DNA of 64,000 nucleotides from Microbacterium esteraromaticum (GTDB lineage Bacteria; Actinomycetota; Actinomycetes; Actinomycetales; Microbacteriaceae): positions 372,001 to 436,000 of the forward strand of contig NZ_CP043732.1 of NCBI RefSeq assembly GCF_014084045.1, given 5' to 3'. How positions within the stretch are numbered: the first letter of the stretch is position 1; every line of letters begins with the position of its first letter. A model generated the notes under the pieces. It did not search any database, was not told where the DNA came from, and worked only from the letters and a program-made list of their open reading frames with translations. A program made the position numbers and the translations under genes. This document shows positions 10,221-19,649 of this stretch, in pieces.

Positions 10221-11147
10221 TCAGAGCTGAGACGGCTGCGGTGGCTGCGGCTCCCGAGGCCGAAGCCTGCCCCCGGTGGCGGCGAACCAGCATCCGATCA
10301 GCACGATCGGGAACCCGATCAGCAGCCCCGGCGTCAGCGGCTCGGCGAGCACGATGGTGCCGAGCACGATCGCGACGATCGGGTTGATGTAGGTGAACAG
10401 CGGCGCACGCACCGGCCCGACCTCGCGGATCAGGGCGAAGAAGGCGACGAATGCGAGCGCTGTGCAGACGACGCCGAGCAGCACCAGCGACACGGTCGAA
10501 CGGATCGTCGGCACCTCGTGCTGGGTGAGAAGGCCGGCAGGCAGGTAGCCGATGCCGATGGCGAACAGCGCGAGCGTGATGGTGCCGAGCGAGGGCACGT
10601 CTCTGAGCTTGAGCGCGATGATGAACGGCGCGATCGCGTACATCACGGCGGTGAGCAGGATCTCGCCGATCGCGAAGGCGCTGCCTGGCCCGTGCGGGAA
10701 GAGCCCGGGCCCGGCGACGACGACAGCGACGCCGGCGAAGCCGAGCAGCAGGCCGCCGAGACGGATGGGGGCGAGAGCGGAGCGGTCACCGCGCAACAGC
10801 GCGATGAGCACGGCGAACAGTGGCACCGTCGAGACGAGCAGCCCGGTGAGTCCGGAGGGCAGCTGGGTCTCGGCGTGGCTCAGAAGCAGGAAGGGGCCTG
10901 CCATCTCGATGAGCCCGAACGCGAGCACCCACGGCCAGTGCTTCCAGGCCGCGGCGAGTGCCCCGCTGCGCAGGGCGAACGGCAACAGGATCAGACCGCC
11001 GAGCAGGGTGCGTCCGGCGACGACCGCGGGCGGCGAGAACGAGTGCACCGCCTCTTTGATGAACAGGTAGGTGATGCCCCACACGAACGCCATCACGGCG
11101 AACAGGATCCATCCCTTGCGGGTGGATCCGGGGTGGTGCGCGTTCAC
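10221..11147 (-). CDS. EamA/RhaT (DMT) family transporter
   Basis: The 308-residue protein shows ten hydrophobic segments in two repeated five-helix EamA units (first [17 protein letters not shown], second [15 protein letters not shown] to [19 protein letters not shown]), the layout of drug/metabolite transporters that export amino acids or small metabolites. GTG at 11147 is chosen because its GTGA overlaps the stop of recR, a typical coupled start, and because [12 protein letters not shown] leads straight into the first helix. Substrate unknown. Its coupling to dnaX-recR is positional and probably reflects operon packing rather than function. Confidence 0.88.
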   Translation of the reverse strand: MNAHHPGSTRKGWILFAVMAFVWGITYLFIKEAVHSFSPPAVVAGRTLLGGLILLPFALRSGALAAAWKHWPWVLAFGLIEMAGPFLLLSHAETQLPSGLTGLLVSTVPLFAVLIALLRGDRSALAPIRLGGLLLGFAGVAVVVAGPGLFPHGPGSAFAIGEILLTAVMYAIAPFIIALKLRDVPSLGTITLALFAIGIGYLPAGLLTQHEVPTIRSTVSLVLLGVVCTALAFVAFFALIREVGPVRAPLFTYINPIVAIVLGTIVLAEPLTPGLLIGFPIVLIGCWFAATGGRLRPREPQPPQPSQL

Positions 11148-11737
11148 AGGCGGCGACGGCCCTCGAAGGCGCGCCCCAGCGTCACCTCGTCGGCGTACTC
11201 GAGGTCGCCGCCGACGGGCAGGCCCGACGCCAGGCGCGACACGGTGATGGCCATGCTGGTCAGCAGTCTGCTCAGATAGCTGGCTGTCGCCTCTCCCTCG
11301 AGATTCGGGTTGGTGGCGAGGATGACCTCCTGCACCGTGCCGTCGGCGAGTCGGGTCATCAGCTGCGTGATGCGCAGGTCGTCCGGCCCGACGCCGGCGA
11401 TCGGGCTGATCGCGCCGCCGAGCACGTGGTAGAGCCCGCGGAACTCGCGGGTGCGCTCGATCGCGGCGACATCCTTGGCGTCTTCCACGACGCAGATCAG
11501 CTCGGGGTTGCGACGCGGGTCGCGGCAGATGGCGCAGCGGTCCTGCTCGGACACGTTGCCGCACACCTCGCAGAAGCGGACGCGCGCGCGTACCTCGGTC
11601 AGCAGTTCCGAGAGCCGTGCGACGTCGAACGACGGCGTCTGCAGGATGTGGAACGCGATGCGCTGCGCGGACTTGGGGCCGATGCCTGGCAGCCGGCCGA
11701 ACTCGTCGATCAGCTCCTGGACGATTCCGTCGTACAT
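11144..11737 (-). CDS. recR: Recombination mediator protein RecR
   Basis: RecR (197 residues) works with RecF/RecO to load RecA at single-stranded gaps. The N-terminal helix-hairpin-helix ([17 protein letters not shown]), the four-cysteine zinc finger ([16 protein letters not shown], residues about 56-71) and the Toprim domain ([41 protein letters not shown]) are all present. Its ATG overlaps the dnaX stop (ATGA), the conserved dnaX-recR arrangement. Confidence 0.97.
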   Translation of the reverse strand: MYDGIVQELIDEFGRLPGIGPKSAQRIAFHILQTPSFDVARLSELLTEVRARVRFCEVCGNVSEQDRCAICRDPRRNPELICVVEDAKDVAAIERTREFRGLYHVLGGAISPIAGVGPDDLRITQLMTRLADGTVQEVILATNPNLEGEATASYLSRLLTSMAITVSRLASGLPVGGDLEYADEVTLGRAFEGRRRL

Positions 11738-14205
11738 CAGTTGAACCTCGAGGGGGGCTGGTAGGGCTCTTCGCGGATGAACTTCGCGCCGAGCACCTGA
11801 CGGATGACCGCTTCACCGCGACGCTCCACGCCGTCGGAGGCCATGGGGCGACTGGGTGGTGCAGGAGGCACCTCGCGGAGAGAGGGTCGCGCCGGTGCCT
11901 GCTGCGTCGCCGCGGGGGCAGGTGCGGGCACCCGCGAGGGTGCGGGCGTCGGTGCGGACGTCGCCGCGCTCGGGGCGGATCGAGGCTCGTCGTATTCGGG
12001 GTCGTACGGCGGCTCGTCGTCGTAGGGCGGATAGTCGTCGGGCGCCGGGGGCGCATCGATGTCGCCGTCATGCGGCGGGAGCGGAGCCGAGCCCGCGGCT
12101 TCGACGTCGGCCGGCTCTTCGTCGACGGGGAACTGCGGCTGCGGTGCAGCGATCACCGCGCCGGTCTCGACCGGAGCGGTCGCGACCGCGGTCGACGGTG
12201 CGGACGACGGAATGGGCGCCACGGCCCAGTCGGTGACAGCGGCCGACGCCGACCGCGTGGCGTTCGACGACGTTCCGGATGCCGGGGCGCCGGCGTTCGG
12301 ACGCGGCTGCGCCGCGGCGGCGCCACCGAGGTCCTGCGGTCCGCTCATCGGGTTCGCCCAGCCTGCTGCCGGGGCGTCGTCGCCCTTCGCGGGTCGCGTC
12401 GGCGCTGCACCTGGTCCCGACCCCGTCGGAGCGGGCCCGCTGGGCGCGGCGGCGCCGCCTCCCCCGCCTGGCGGCAGCGGAGCGGGCCGGTACTTCACGG
12501 TCACCCCGAGTTCCTGCTCGATCGCCGTGCGCAGGTGATCGGAGGTGCCCTTGCCGGGGGTGGTGCCCTTGAACTTCGGCACATCGCTCGGGCTGGAGAA
12601 CCCGAGAGTGAGAACCTCGCTTGCGGCGTCGAAGGCGAGAGGCTGGATGCCCGTGACGATCAGCCACGACGCACGACTGATCGTCTCCAAGCGCGTGAGC
12701 ACCGCGGGCCACGCTGCGGCGATCCGCTCGAAGGTGACGGGCGCGGACGTACCGACGGGATCGGCAGCCGGGGCGGGCGCGGCGGGCGAGTCTGCGGACC
12801 GTTCGGCGGATCGCGCGTTCTGCGCGACGGGATCGGGGATCGCGGCACCGGACTGCGTGGCCGAAGGCACTGCGCCCTGCCCGCTCGACGTCTGGGGCGT
12901 CGATGAGGTGAGGTTCTCGACGATGACGGGCGAGACCGGCACGGTCTGCGCGGGAGCCGCGGACTCGGACGCGGCGGCCGACGCCGGCGCCGGGGCGGGT
13001 CGCTGACCAGGCGCGGCCTGACCAGGCGCGGCCTGGGCGGGCGCGGCCTGACCAGGAGCGGTCTGGGCGGGCGCGTTCTGGGTCGCGGCACCAATGGCAT
13101 CCCGCGATGCCCCGGCGAGCACCCGCGCGACCATCAGCTCCAGATGCAGCCGCGGCGAGGTCGCGCCGCTCATGTCGTCGAGCGCCTGGCTGACCAGGTC
13201 GGCGGTGCGCGAGAGGCGGACAGACCCGAAGGCGGCGGCCTGCGCCTGCATGCGCTCCATCTCGTCGGCGGGGATGCCGCGCAGAACCGCCGACGCGCCA
13301 TCGCCGACCGCGTCGATGACGATCAGATCACGCAGCCGCTCGAGGAGGTCGTCGACGAAGCGGCGAGGGTCCTGGCCGGTCTGCACCACGCGGTCGACCG
13401 CGGGGAAAGCCGTCGCCGCATCGCCCGCGGCGAGCGCGTCGACGATCTCGTCGAGCAGCGCCGCGTGCGTGTAGCCGAGCAGCGCGACCGCGCGCTCATA
13501 GGTCACATTGCCCTGATCGGAGCCGGCGATGAGCTGGTCGAGCAGCGAGAGGGTGTCGCGCGGCGACCCTCCGCCTGCGCGCACCACGAGCGTCAGCACA
13601 CCCGGCTCGACCTGCACTCCCTCTTCGGCGCAGAGCTTCTCGACGTACTCGAGCATCGCAGCCGGCGGAACGAGCCGGAACGGGTAGTGGTGAGTGCGCG
13701 AGCGGATGGTGCCGAGCACCTTCTCGGGCTCAGTGGTCGCGAAGATGAACTTCACGTGCGCGGGCGGCTCTTCGACGAGCTTCAGCAGGGCGTTGAAGCC
13801 CTGCGGGGTGACCATGTGCGCCTCGTCGAGGATGAAGATCTTGAACCGGTCGCGGCTGGGTGCGAACGTCGCGCGCTCGCGCAGGTCACGGGCATCGTCG
13901 ACACCGTTGTGGCTGGCCGCGTCGATCTCGACCACGTCGAGCGATCCGCCGCCCGCGCGCGACAGCTCGACGCAGCTGGGGCAGACACCGCAGGGCGTGT
14001 CGGTCGGGCCCTCTGCACAGTTCAGGCACCGCGCCAGGATGCGGGCGGAGGTGGTCTTTCCGCAGCCGCGGGGACCCGAGAACAGATAGGCGTGGCCGAC
14101 GCGGTCGCCGCGCAGCGCGGTCATGAGCGGATCGGTCACCTGGGACTGCCCGATCATCTCGCCGAAGGTCTCGGGCCGGTAGCGGCGGTACAGGGCTGTC
14201 GTCAC
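11737..14205 (-). CDS. dnaX: DNA polymerase III subunit gamma/tau
   Basis: The 822-residue clamp-loader ATPase has Walker [10 protein letters not shown] (residues 44-52), zinc cysteines 60, 63 (or 72), 75 and 78, Walker B ILDEAH and the SRC-type Arg region, then lid and collar domains to about residue 370. A long linker (about 375-480) is Ala/Pro/Gln-rich with imperfect APGQAAPAQ repeats. A second folded segment (about 490-590, [20 protein letters not shown]) matches the tau C-terminal region. The last 230 residues are Pro/Ala/Asp-rich and low-complexity. No A-rich slippery site for a gamma form is visible. It is the head of a dnaX-recR-EamA coupled operon. Confidence 0.96.
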   Translation of the reverse strand: MTTALYRRYRPETFGEMIGQSQVTDPLMTALRGDRVGHAYLFSGPRGCGKTTSARILARCLNCAEGPTDTPCGVCPSCVELSRAGGGSLDVVEIDAASHNGVDDARDLRERATFAPSRDRFKIFILDEAHMVTPQGFNALLKLVEEPPAHVKFIFATTEPEKVLGTIRSRTHHYPFRLVPPAAMLEYVEKLCAEEGVQVEPGVLTLVVRAGGGSPRDTLSLLDQLIAGSDQGNVTYERAVALLGYTHAALLDEIVDALAAGDAATAFPAVDRVVQTGQDPRRFVDDLLERLRDLIVIDAVGDGASAVLRGIPADEMERMQAQAAAFGSVRLSRTADLVSQALDDMSGATSPRLHLELMVARVLAGASRDAIGAATQNAPAQTAPGQAAPAQAAPGQAAPGQRPAPAPASAAASESAAPAQTVPVSPVIVENLTSSTPQTSSGQGAVPSATQSGAAIPDPVAQNARSAERSADSPAAPAPAADPVGTSAPVTFERIAAAWPAVLTRLETISRASWLIVTGIQPLAFDAASEVLTLGFSSPSDVPKFKGTTPGKGTSDHLRTAIEQELGVTVKYRPAPLPPGGGGGAAAPSGPAPTGSGPGAAPTRPAKGDDAPAAGWANPMSGPQDLGGAAAAQPRPNAGAPASGTSSNATRSASAAVTDWAVAPIPSSAPSTAVATAPVETGAVIAAPQPQFPVDEEPADVEAAGSAPLPPHDGDIDAPPAPDDYPPYDDEPPYDPEYDEPRSAPSAATSAPTPAPSRVPAPAPAATQQAPARPSLREVPPAPPSRPMASDGVERRGEAVIRQVLGAKFIREEPYQPPSRFN

Positions 14206-14260
14206 CAGTCCAGCCTACGGCGTGCCGCCGACACTTCGACCGGCTCTGCTGTCGGTCTCC

Positions 14261-14345
14261 GCCGACACCCCCACTTATCGCCGACACCCCCAGGTAGAGA
14301 CGTTCATACCTGGGGGTGTCGGCAGCAAGCAGGGGTGTCGACGCA
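14261..14345. terminator. Long palindrome with satellite repeats between the GH65 gene and dnaX
   Basis: GCCGACACCCCCAGGTA (14280-14296) and its exact complement (14307-14323) form a 17-bp stem with a 10-base loop just past the GH65 stop codon (14355). Extra partial copies of CCGACACCCCCA lie on both sides (14261-14273 direct, about 14331-14340 inverted). The stem is positioned to end GH65-operon transcripts, but the flanking copies resemble a repetitive extragenic palindrome rather than a simple terminator. Confidence 0.65.
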
Positions 14346-14354
14346 GGAGAAGGG

Positions 14355-16847
14355 TCAGTCCTCGAACGCCTCGATGACGGGGATCGTCGTGGTGGTCACG
14401 GGCACCGAGGCCGACAGGCGCGTGCCGTCGTCGCGACGGGCATCCGCGATCCCGCGCAGGGTGGGACGGCCAGGACGCACAGGCCCCTGACCGGCGAGCA
14501 GCACGAGCGCCGGCTCCCCCGTCGACGCACGGTGCGCGGCACCGCGCACCGTGAAGTCGACGGCGTCGCCCTCGCGGACCTCCAGACGCAGCTGGTTGCG
14601 CGTGATCGTCACCTGAAGCTGCGAACCGCGCCACTGCAGCGGGTACGACAGCTCGGGCCAGTCGGCGGGCAGACGCGGATCGAAGCTCAGCTCGCCGTCG
14701 TGGTCGCGCATGCCGCCGAAACCGCTGACCAGCGCAGTCCAGATGCCACCGGTGGATGCCACGTGCACGCCGTCAGCGGCGTTGTGGTGCAGATCCCCCA
14801 GGTCGACGAACAGCGCCTGCTCGAAGTACTTCCTGGCGAGATCCTGGTACCCCACCTCCGCCGCCATGATCGACTGCACCACCGCGGAGAGCGTCGAGTC
14901 TCCCGTGGTCAGCGGGTCGTAGTAGTCGAAGTCGGCCAGCTTCTCCTCTTGGGTGAAGTGATTGCCCTGCAGGAACAGGGCCAGCACGACATCCGCCTGC
15001 TTCAGCACCTGGAACCGGTAGATCACCAGCGGGTGGTAGTGCAGCAGCAGCGGGCGCATCTCGGGCGGCGTGCCCTCGAGATCCCACACCTCGCGTTCGA
15101 GGAAGAACGCGTCCTGCGGATGGATGCCCAGCGCCTCGCTGTACGGGATGTGGATCGCCTCGGCCGCTCGGGCCCAGGCATCCCGCTCGCCCTCATCCAG
15201 ACCCGTGCGGTCGACGAGAGCGGCGTACGCGGCCGGATCGCTCTCGGCCATCTCTCCGACGATGCGCGCCGCGAAGCGCAGGTTGTACCGCGCCATGACG
15301 TTGGTGAAGAGGTTGTCGTTGACGACGGTGGTGTACTCGTCGGGCCCGGTCACGCCGTGGATGTGGAACGTCGAGTCGCCGTTGGATCCCCGCCAGAACC
15401 CGAGCGTCGCCCACAGCCGTGCGGTCTCGACCGCGATGTCGGCGCCCTCCCGGCGCAGGAAGTCCTCATCGCCCGTCGCCCGCACGTACTTGCCGAGGGC
15501 GAAGCTGACGTCGGCGTTGATGTGGTACTGGGCGGTGCCTGCGGCGTAGTAGGCCGAGGCCTCCTCGCCGTTGATCGTGCGCCACGGGAACAGCGCTCCG
15601 GCCTCGTTCAGCTGAGCCGCACGCCGGCGCGCGGCAGGCAGCATCATCACGCGGGCGCGCAGCGCGTTCTTGGCCCACTGCGGCGAGGTGTACGTGAGGA
15701 ACGGCAGCACGTAGATCTCGGTGTCCCAGAAGTAGTGACCGCTGTATCCCGATCCGGTCAGGCCCTTCGCAGCGACGCCGTGGCCGTCTGCCCGCGATGC
15801 CGCCTGCGCGAGCTGGAACAGGCACCAGCGGGTCGCCTGCTGCAGGTCGTCGTGGCCGGCGATGCGCACATCTGAGCGCTCCCAGAACGCGGCGAGCCAC
15901 TCGCGCTGCGCGGCGAAGAGGGCATCCACCCCCTCCACCCCCACTCGGTCGAGCGAGCGGCGGCAGCGGTCGACCAGCTCGCGCGGGGGCACGCCGCGCG
16001 AGGTGTGGTAGCTGACGACCTTGCCGACGCGGATGGGCACGCCCGCCTTCGCCTGCACGCGGAACACGTTCTTCGCGATGTCGGGCTCGACGAGAGTGCG
16101 GGCGCTGTAGTCGTTCTCGGTCTCGATCATGTGATCGGCGACGACCGCGACGGTCATCCCCGAGTCCGAGACGCGGTACGACAGCGCCGAACGCAGTCCG
16201 TCCTGCCAGTACTCCACCGGCTGCAGCACGCGCTCGGTGATCTTCTCGGCCTTGCGCGGGTCGAAGCCCGCCTTGCCTGCGGCCTTGGCGGCCATCGGGT
16301 CGCCGGCGTAGATGCCCGCGCCGTCCTGACGGTTCAGCATCTGGCAGCTGATCGTGACCGGGGCGTCGGCGTTCTCGACAGTCAGCTCGAGGCGCAGCAC
16401 CGCGAGGTGGCGCTCCTCGAAGCTCACGATGCGCTCATCGCGCATGCGCACGCGCTTGCCGGACGGGGTCACCCACACGACGTTGCGTTCGAGCACGCCT
16501 GTGCGCATGTCGAGAGAGCGCGAGTACTCGTGCACCTCCATCTCGTCGAACGAGAGCGGCTCGTCGTCGATGTACACCCGCATCACCTTGGCGTCAGGTG
16601 CGTTGACGATCGTCTGACCGACCTCGGCGAAGCCGTACGCCTGCTCGGCATGGCGGATCGGCCAGGTCTCGTGCAGTCCGTTGATGAACGTTCCGTGCTC
16701 GTGGGCGCCGCGGCCCTCGATGTGGTTGCCGCGCAGGCCGAGATAGCCGTTGCCGACGGTGAAGAGGGTCTCGGAGACCCCCTCCTCGTCGTACCTGGTC
16801 TCGATCAGGCGCCAGGGGTCGACGGGGTAGCGGTCGCGATCGATCAT
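14355..16847 (-). CDS. Glycoside hydrolase family 65 phosphorylase (trehalose/maltose/kojibiose type)
   Basis: This 830-residue cytosolic enzyme belongs to GH65, whose bacterial members phosphorolyse alpha-glucosides to beta-glucose 1-phosphate. It has an N-terminal beta-sandwich (to about 270), a linker, an (alpha/alpha)6 catalytic barrel with GVTGPDEYTTVVNDN holding the general acid Glu, the block GSGYSGHYFWDTEIYVLP and the phosphate-loop region TGGIWTALVSGFGG, and a C-terminal sheet. ATG at 16847 starts MIDRDRYPVDPWRLIE, where family homology begins. The gene directly downstream of the beta-phosphoglucomutase gene fits the phosphorylase role. Which disaccharide is used (trehalose, maltose, kojibiose, nigerose) cannot be told from the motifs. 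Confidence 0.92.
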   Translation of the reverse strand: MIDRDRYPVDPWRLIETRYDEEGVSETLFTVGNGYLGLRGNHIEGRGAHEHGTFINGLHETWPIRHAEQAYGFAEVGQTIVNAPDAKVMRVYIDDEPLSFDEMEVHEYSRSLDMRTGVLERNVVWVTPSGKRVRMRDERIVSFEERHLAVLRLELTVENADAPVTISCQMLNRQDGAGIYAGDPMAAKAAGKAGFDPRKAEKITERVLQPVEYWQDGLRSALSYRVSDSGMTVAVVADHMIETENDYSARTLVEPDIAKNVFRVQAKAGVPIRVGKVVSYHTSRGVPPRELVDRCRRSLDRVGVEGVDALFAAQREWLAAFWERSDVRIAGHDDLQQATRWCLFQLAQAASRADGHGVAAKGLTGSGYSGHYFWDTEIYVLPFLTYTSPQWAKNALRARVMMLPAARRRAAQLNEAGALFPWRTINGEEASAYYAAGTAQYHINADVSFALGKYVRATGDEDFLRREGADIAVETARLWATLGFWRGSNGDSTFHIHGVTGPDEYTTVVNDNLFTNVMARYNLRFAARIVGEMAESDPAAYAALVDRTGLDEGERDAWARAAEAIHIPYSEALGIHPQDAFFLEREVWDLEGTPPEMRPLLLHYHPLVIYRFQVLKQADVVLALFLQGNHFTQEEKLADFDYYDPLTTGDSTLSAVVQSIMAAEVGYQDLARKYFEQALFVDLGDLHHNAADGVHVASTGGIWTALVSGFGGMRDHDGELSFDPRLPADWPELSYPLQWRGSQLQVTITRNQLRLEVREGDAVDFTVRGAAHRASTGEPALVLLAGQGPVRPGRPTLRGIADARRDDGTRLSASVPVTTTTIPVIEAFED

Positions 16848-16872
16848 GCTGTCTCCGAAAGCGGTTGAGGGG

Positions 16873-17613
16873 TCAGCTCTGCACGTCGCCGAGCAGACGG
16901 GCAAGGTCATCGACGATACCGGTCGCGCCGGCCTCGCGCAGAGCATCAGGTCCGGCACCGCGGTCGACGCCGATCACGGAGCGGTATCCGGCGGCGGCCG
17001 CCGAGGCGACCCCCGACACGGCGTCTTCGACGGCAACGGCCTCTGCCGGGTCCACGCCCAGCATCCGCGCACCCTCCAGGAACATGTCGGGAGCAGGCTT
17101 CGAGGCGAGGTGGTCGCGTTCGGCGACGAGTCCGTCGACGACGGCGCGGAAGAAGTCCCGGATGCCCGCGCTGCCGAGCACCTCCTCGGCGTTCTTCGAG
17201 CTCGAGACGACTCCCATCGGCACCCTGGCGTCGCGCAGGCTCTCGAGCAGGGCCAGCGAACCGGGGTACGCCGCGATCCCCTCGCTGCGCAGCACCGAGA
17301 TGAAGGCGTCGTTCTTGCGGTTGCCGACGCCGCAGACCGTCTCGGCCTCGGGCGGGTCGGTGACCTCTCCCCAGGGGATCTCGACGTTGCGGCTGCGCAG
17401 CAGGCTCGCCACGCCGTCGTAGCGCTTCTTGCCGTCGACGTAGGCGAAGTAGTCGGCGTCGGTGTACGCGGGCTGGATGCCCCAGCGGGCGAACACCTCG
17501 TCGAACACCTTCTGCCAGGCGCGCATGTGCACCTCGGCGGTGGGGGTCAGCACCCCGTCGAGGTCGAAGAGCACGCCGGGTGCGCGATGCAGGTCGGGGA
17601 GTGCGTCTGACAT
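16873..17613 (-). CDS. pgmB: Beta-phosphoglucomutase family HAD hydrolase
   Basis: The 246-residue protein has HAD motif I LFDLDGVLTPT with the second Asp of the phosphomutase group, motif II Ser in VVSSSKNA, motif III Lys in SKPAPDMF and motif IV VEDAVSGVASAAAAG. It converts beta-glucose 1-phosphate to glucose 6-phosphate, the partner reaction to the GH65 phosphorylase 25 bp downstream. ATG at 17613 is chosen because AAGGAGG lies 5 bp upstream; an earlier in-frame ATG at 17643 lacks such a site. A trehalose-6-phosphate phosphatase-like role is an alternative, but context favours the mutase. Confidence 0.9.
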   Translation of the reverse strand: MSDALPDLHRAPGVLFDLDGVLTPTAEVHMRAWQKVFDEVFARWGIQPAYTDADYFAYVDGKKRYDGVASLLRSRNVEIPWGEVTDPPEAETVCGVGNRKNDAFISVLRSEGIAAYPGSLALLESLRDARVPMGVVSSSKNAEEVLGSAGIRDFFRAVVDGLVAERDHLASKPAPDMFLEGARMLGVDPAEAVAVEDAVSGVASAAAAGYRSVIGVDRGAGPDALREAGATGIVDDLARLLGDVQS

Positions 17614-17687
17614 GGAACCTCCTTGATCGGACGTGCGCATCAAGCCTAGTGAAGACGGCGCCCTCTCAGAGGGGGTTGACCGCTCTG

Positions 17688-18119
17688 TCAGATCAGCCCG
17701 AGAACGCGCCGTGCGGCGATCAGAGGCGAGTCGGCGCCGGGCGCCGAGTGCTGCGGGATGCCAGGGAACGCCGTGGTCGACGCGGAGCGGATTCCGCCTT
17801 CGTCCCCGACCTGCGCGACGGCGATCGGCCGGCTCTCGTCGAGTGAGGGCCCGTGCCGGGTGAACTGGTCGAGGACCACCCGCATCACGGCATCCGGTCC
17901 GTCGACCGCGACCGCCTCGCCGGCGGTCGCCGAGAGCACTGTCGGCGCCGGTTCGCCCGGCTCGGCGAAGAAGTGCACGGTGTGGCTTGCCTCGGCATCC
18001 GCCGACCCGATGCGATCCACGCGCCCATCGGCGAGGATGCGTCGACGATCGACGTCGACGAGGGCGTACTCGAGGGCCGACGCGGAGGCGTCGAGCACGA
18101 GGACGATGCGTGCGCTCAC
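17688..18119 (-). CDS. Short acetate kinase-like (ASKHA N-domain) protein, function unknown
   Basis: This 143-residue protein resembles only the first domain of acetate kinase. VLVLDASASALEYALVDVD aligns with the phosphate-1 motif VLVLNxGSSSLKxxLxD, a central stretch fits the beta-sheet of the fold, and the end (SPLIAARRVLGLI) resembles the LAPLHNPANLLGI segment of the real enzyme. The key Asn and Gly are replaced (D and A), the HGG motif is lost (AQVGDEGG) and the whole second domain is absent, so catalysis is unlikely. Codon use and GC are normal and the frame is clean, which argues for a kept gene. It is 4 bp from the wall-hydrolase gene, on the same strand. Confidence 0.55.
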   Translation of the reverse strand: MSARIVLVLDASASALEYALVDVDRRRILADGRVDRIGSADAEASHTVHFFAEPGEPAPTVLSATAGEAVAVDGPDAVMRVVLDQFTRHGPSLDESRPIAVAQVGDEGGIRSASTTAFPGIPQHSAPGADSPLIAARRVLGLI

Positions 18120-18123
18120 GGTC

Positions 18124-18762
18124 TCAGGGTACCGGCGCGGTGTCTGCAGGGCACGGCCCTGAGAGGGCGTCGACGACCGCAGCGGCGTCGTCGGCGAAGC
18201 GGGCGTAGTGCTCGCGGTCGGAGTTGATCTGCACCCGGTTGATGGCGTGCGAGGGCTCGAGGCTCGGCCAGTCGGCCACGCGTCGCAGCCGCGTGTAGAA
18301 CATCGACGACGCGGTGGCGGGGTCCATCCGCTCGGCGACGCTGCCCCACCAGTCCTGCTGCTGGAACAGTCCGATGCTCGTCGTGCGGCTGCCGTCGGGG
18401 TTCGTGACGCCCGAGGTCTCCCAGTCGCCGTGGTCGATGTTTCGCAGCGAGCTCTCGCCCATCGCCGCCATCACTCCGACGATCTGCCCATCGCGGGCGA
18501 ATCCGAGCTCGCGGGCGGTGCGCACGATCGTCGCGGCGTTCTCGAGCTGCTCGCCGCGCCATCCCTCCACTCCGAAGGCGGGGTAGTCCTCGGGCTGATC
18601 GAGACAGTAGCCCTCGGGCCGCGGCGTGGTGACGAGGGTGATGACGGCGAGCAGTCCGGATGCCAGCACGGCGACACCGAGGGTCATCGCGGCGACCCTG
18701 AGTCCGCTTCGACGGGCGCGACGGCGCGTTCTTCGCGCGGGGTACCTGCGGCGAGCGCTCAC
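18124..18762 (-). CDS. Exported cell-wall hydrolase-like protein (lysozyme/SLT fold)
   Basis: A 212-residue protein with an Arg-rich start, one hydrophobic helix (MTLGVAVLASGLLAVITLV) acting as signal anchor, then an extracytoplasmic domain with VGVMAAMGESSLRNIDHGDW, the catalytic-type Glu in GES, SIGLFQQQDWWGS and MDPATASSMFYTRL. This pattern is common in actinobacterial lysozyme-like/transglycosylase domains used for peptidoglycan cleavage. The GTG at 18762 overlaps the rhomboid stop by four bases, and the two may be coexpressed. Substrate is inferred, not shown. Confidence 0.72.
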   Translation of the reverse strand: MSARRRYPARRTRRRARRSGLRVAAMTLGVAVLASGLLAVITLVTTPRPEGYCLDQPEDYPAFGVEGWRGEQLENAATIVRTARELGFARDGQIVGVMAAMGESSLRNIDHGDWETSGVTNPDGSRTTSIGLFQQQDWWGSVAERMDPATASSMFYTRLRRVADWPSLEPSHAINRVQINSDREHYARFADDAAAVVDALSGPCPADTAPVP

Positions 18763-19367
18763 GGTCGCACGGACTGGCGGCCGCCGCGCGGCGGGCGCCG
18801 AGCCGCCAGCGCGGCGATGCCTCCGCCGATCGCGCCGAACAGGTGCGCCTGCCACGAGACACCGGCGGCGGCGCCGAAGATGCCGGTGAGCACGGTCGTG
18901 CCGTACAGCACGATGACGATGAGGGCGATCGCCGCGTACGCGATGCGGTGAGACACCCTGCCCGGCGCGAAGACGCGCAGCACCGTGTAGCCGAAGTACC
19001 CGAACACGAGAACCGATGCGCCGACGGTGAGCGTGCCCGGGGCGTTCAGGAACCAGGTGCCCGCTCCCCCGACGACGGCGATGATGCCGGTGACCGCCCA
19101 GAAGCGCCTCGCCCCCTCGACGGCGACCAGGCAGCCGAGCACCAGCAGCGGCAGGGAGTTGCTGATCAGGTGAGCCCAGCTCGCGTGCAGCAGGGGTCCG
19201 AGCACGAGCCCCGGGAGGCTGGCGAGATCCCACGAGCGAAGCCCCCAGCCCGTGAACGATCCGGGCAGCAGCGCATCGAGCACCTGGATGGCCCACATCA
19301 GGGCGAGCAGCATCACCGGCGCGAGAAAGCGGCTGGCAGACGAGGTGCGAGTGGCGGGAGCGGTCAC
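18759..19367 (-). CDS. Rhomboid-family intramembrane serine protease
   Basis: The 202-residue protein has six hydrophobic segments. The nucleophile Ser lies in TVGASVLVFGYFGY (GxSxxxxG pattern), the catalytic His in WQAHLFGAIGGG of the last helix, and the HISNSLPLLVLGCL segment holds the conserved His/Asn that form the oxyanion site. It cleaves membrane-spanning proteins within the bilayer; the substrate is unknown. GTG 19367 follows GAGG at a suitable distance; ATG 19388 has none. It sits downstream of the SRP RNA gene. Confidence 0.87.
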   Translation of the reverse strand: MTAPATRTSSASRFLAPVMLLALMWAIQVLDALLPGSFTGWGLRSWDLASLPGLVLGPLLHASWAHLISNSLPLLVLGCLVAVEGARRFWAVTGIIAVVGGAGTWFLNAPGTLTVGASVLVFGYFGYTVLRVFAPGRVSHRIAYAAIALIVIVLYGTTVLTGIFGAAAGVSWQAHLFGAIGGGIAALAARRPPRGGRQSVRP

Positions 19368-19462
19368 ACGTCGATCCTCGCAGGGCATCCGGTGAGAGAG
19401 CCGAGGATCCGGACACGTCCTGCAGGCTGCCTCCCGCAGAGCGGCGGCCGGCGGGCAAAAGA

Positions 19463-19556
19463 AAAGACCCTCCGCGCACCCGACAGAGCCCGGTTACCCT
19501 TGCTACGTTTCCGTCCTGGGGGAATTGGCCTGGATGCCGTCACGCGGAGAGCCGTC
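19463..19556 (-). ncRNA. ffs: Signal recognition particle RNA (small bacterial type)
   Basis: On the minus strand the transcript folds into one hairpin closed by CTCTCCGCG at the 5' side and CGCGGAG at the 3' side. The conserved Ffh-binding core is present as CCCCCAGGACGGAAACG followed by TAGCAAGGGTAACCGGG. The 3' end runs into a T-rich tract (GGTCTTTTCTTTT) that would terminate it. Ends are approximate by a few bases. It guides membrane and secretory proteins to SecYEG. Confidence 0.9.
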
Positions 19557-19649
19557 GATCAGTCTACCCGACCCACGGAGAGCGGGACGACCGGGCCCGC
19601 GGGTCAGCGCGACGGCTCATCGATGTCGGCGACCACGTGATATCGGGCA

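Noticed and set aside
11737..14205. Programmed frameshift making a separate gamma subunit in dnaX
   Set aside because: No A-rich slippery heptamer followed by a hairpin was seen near the end of the ATPase region.
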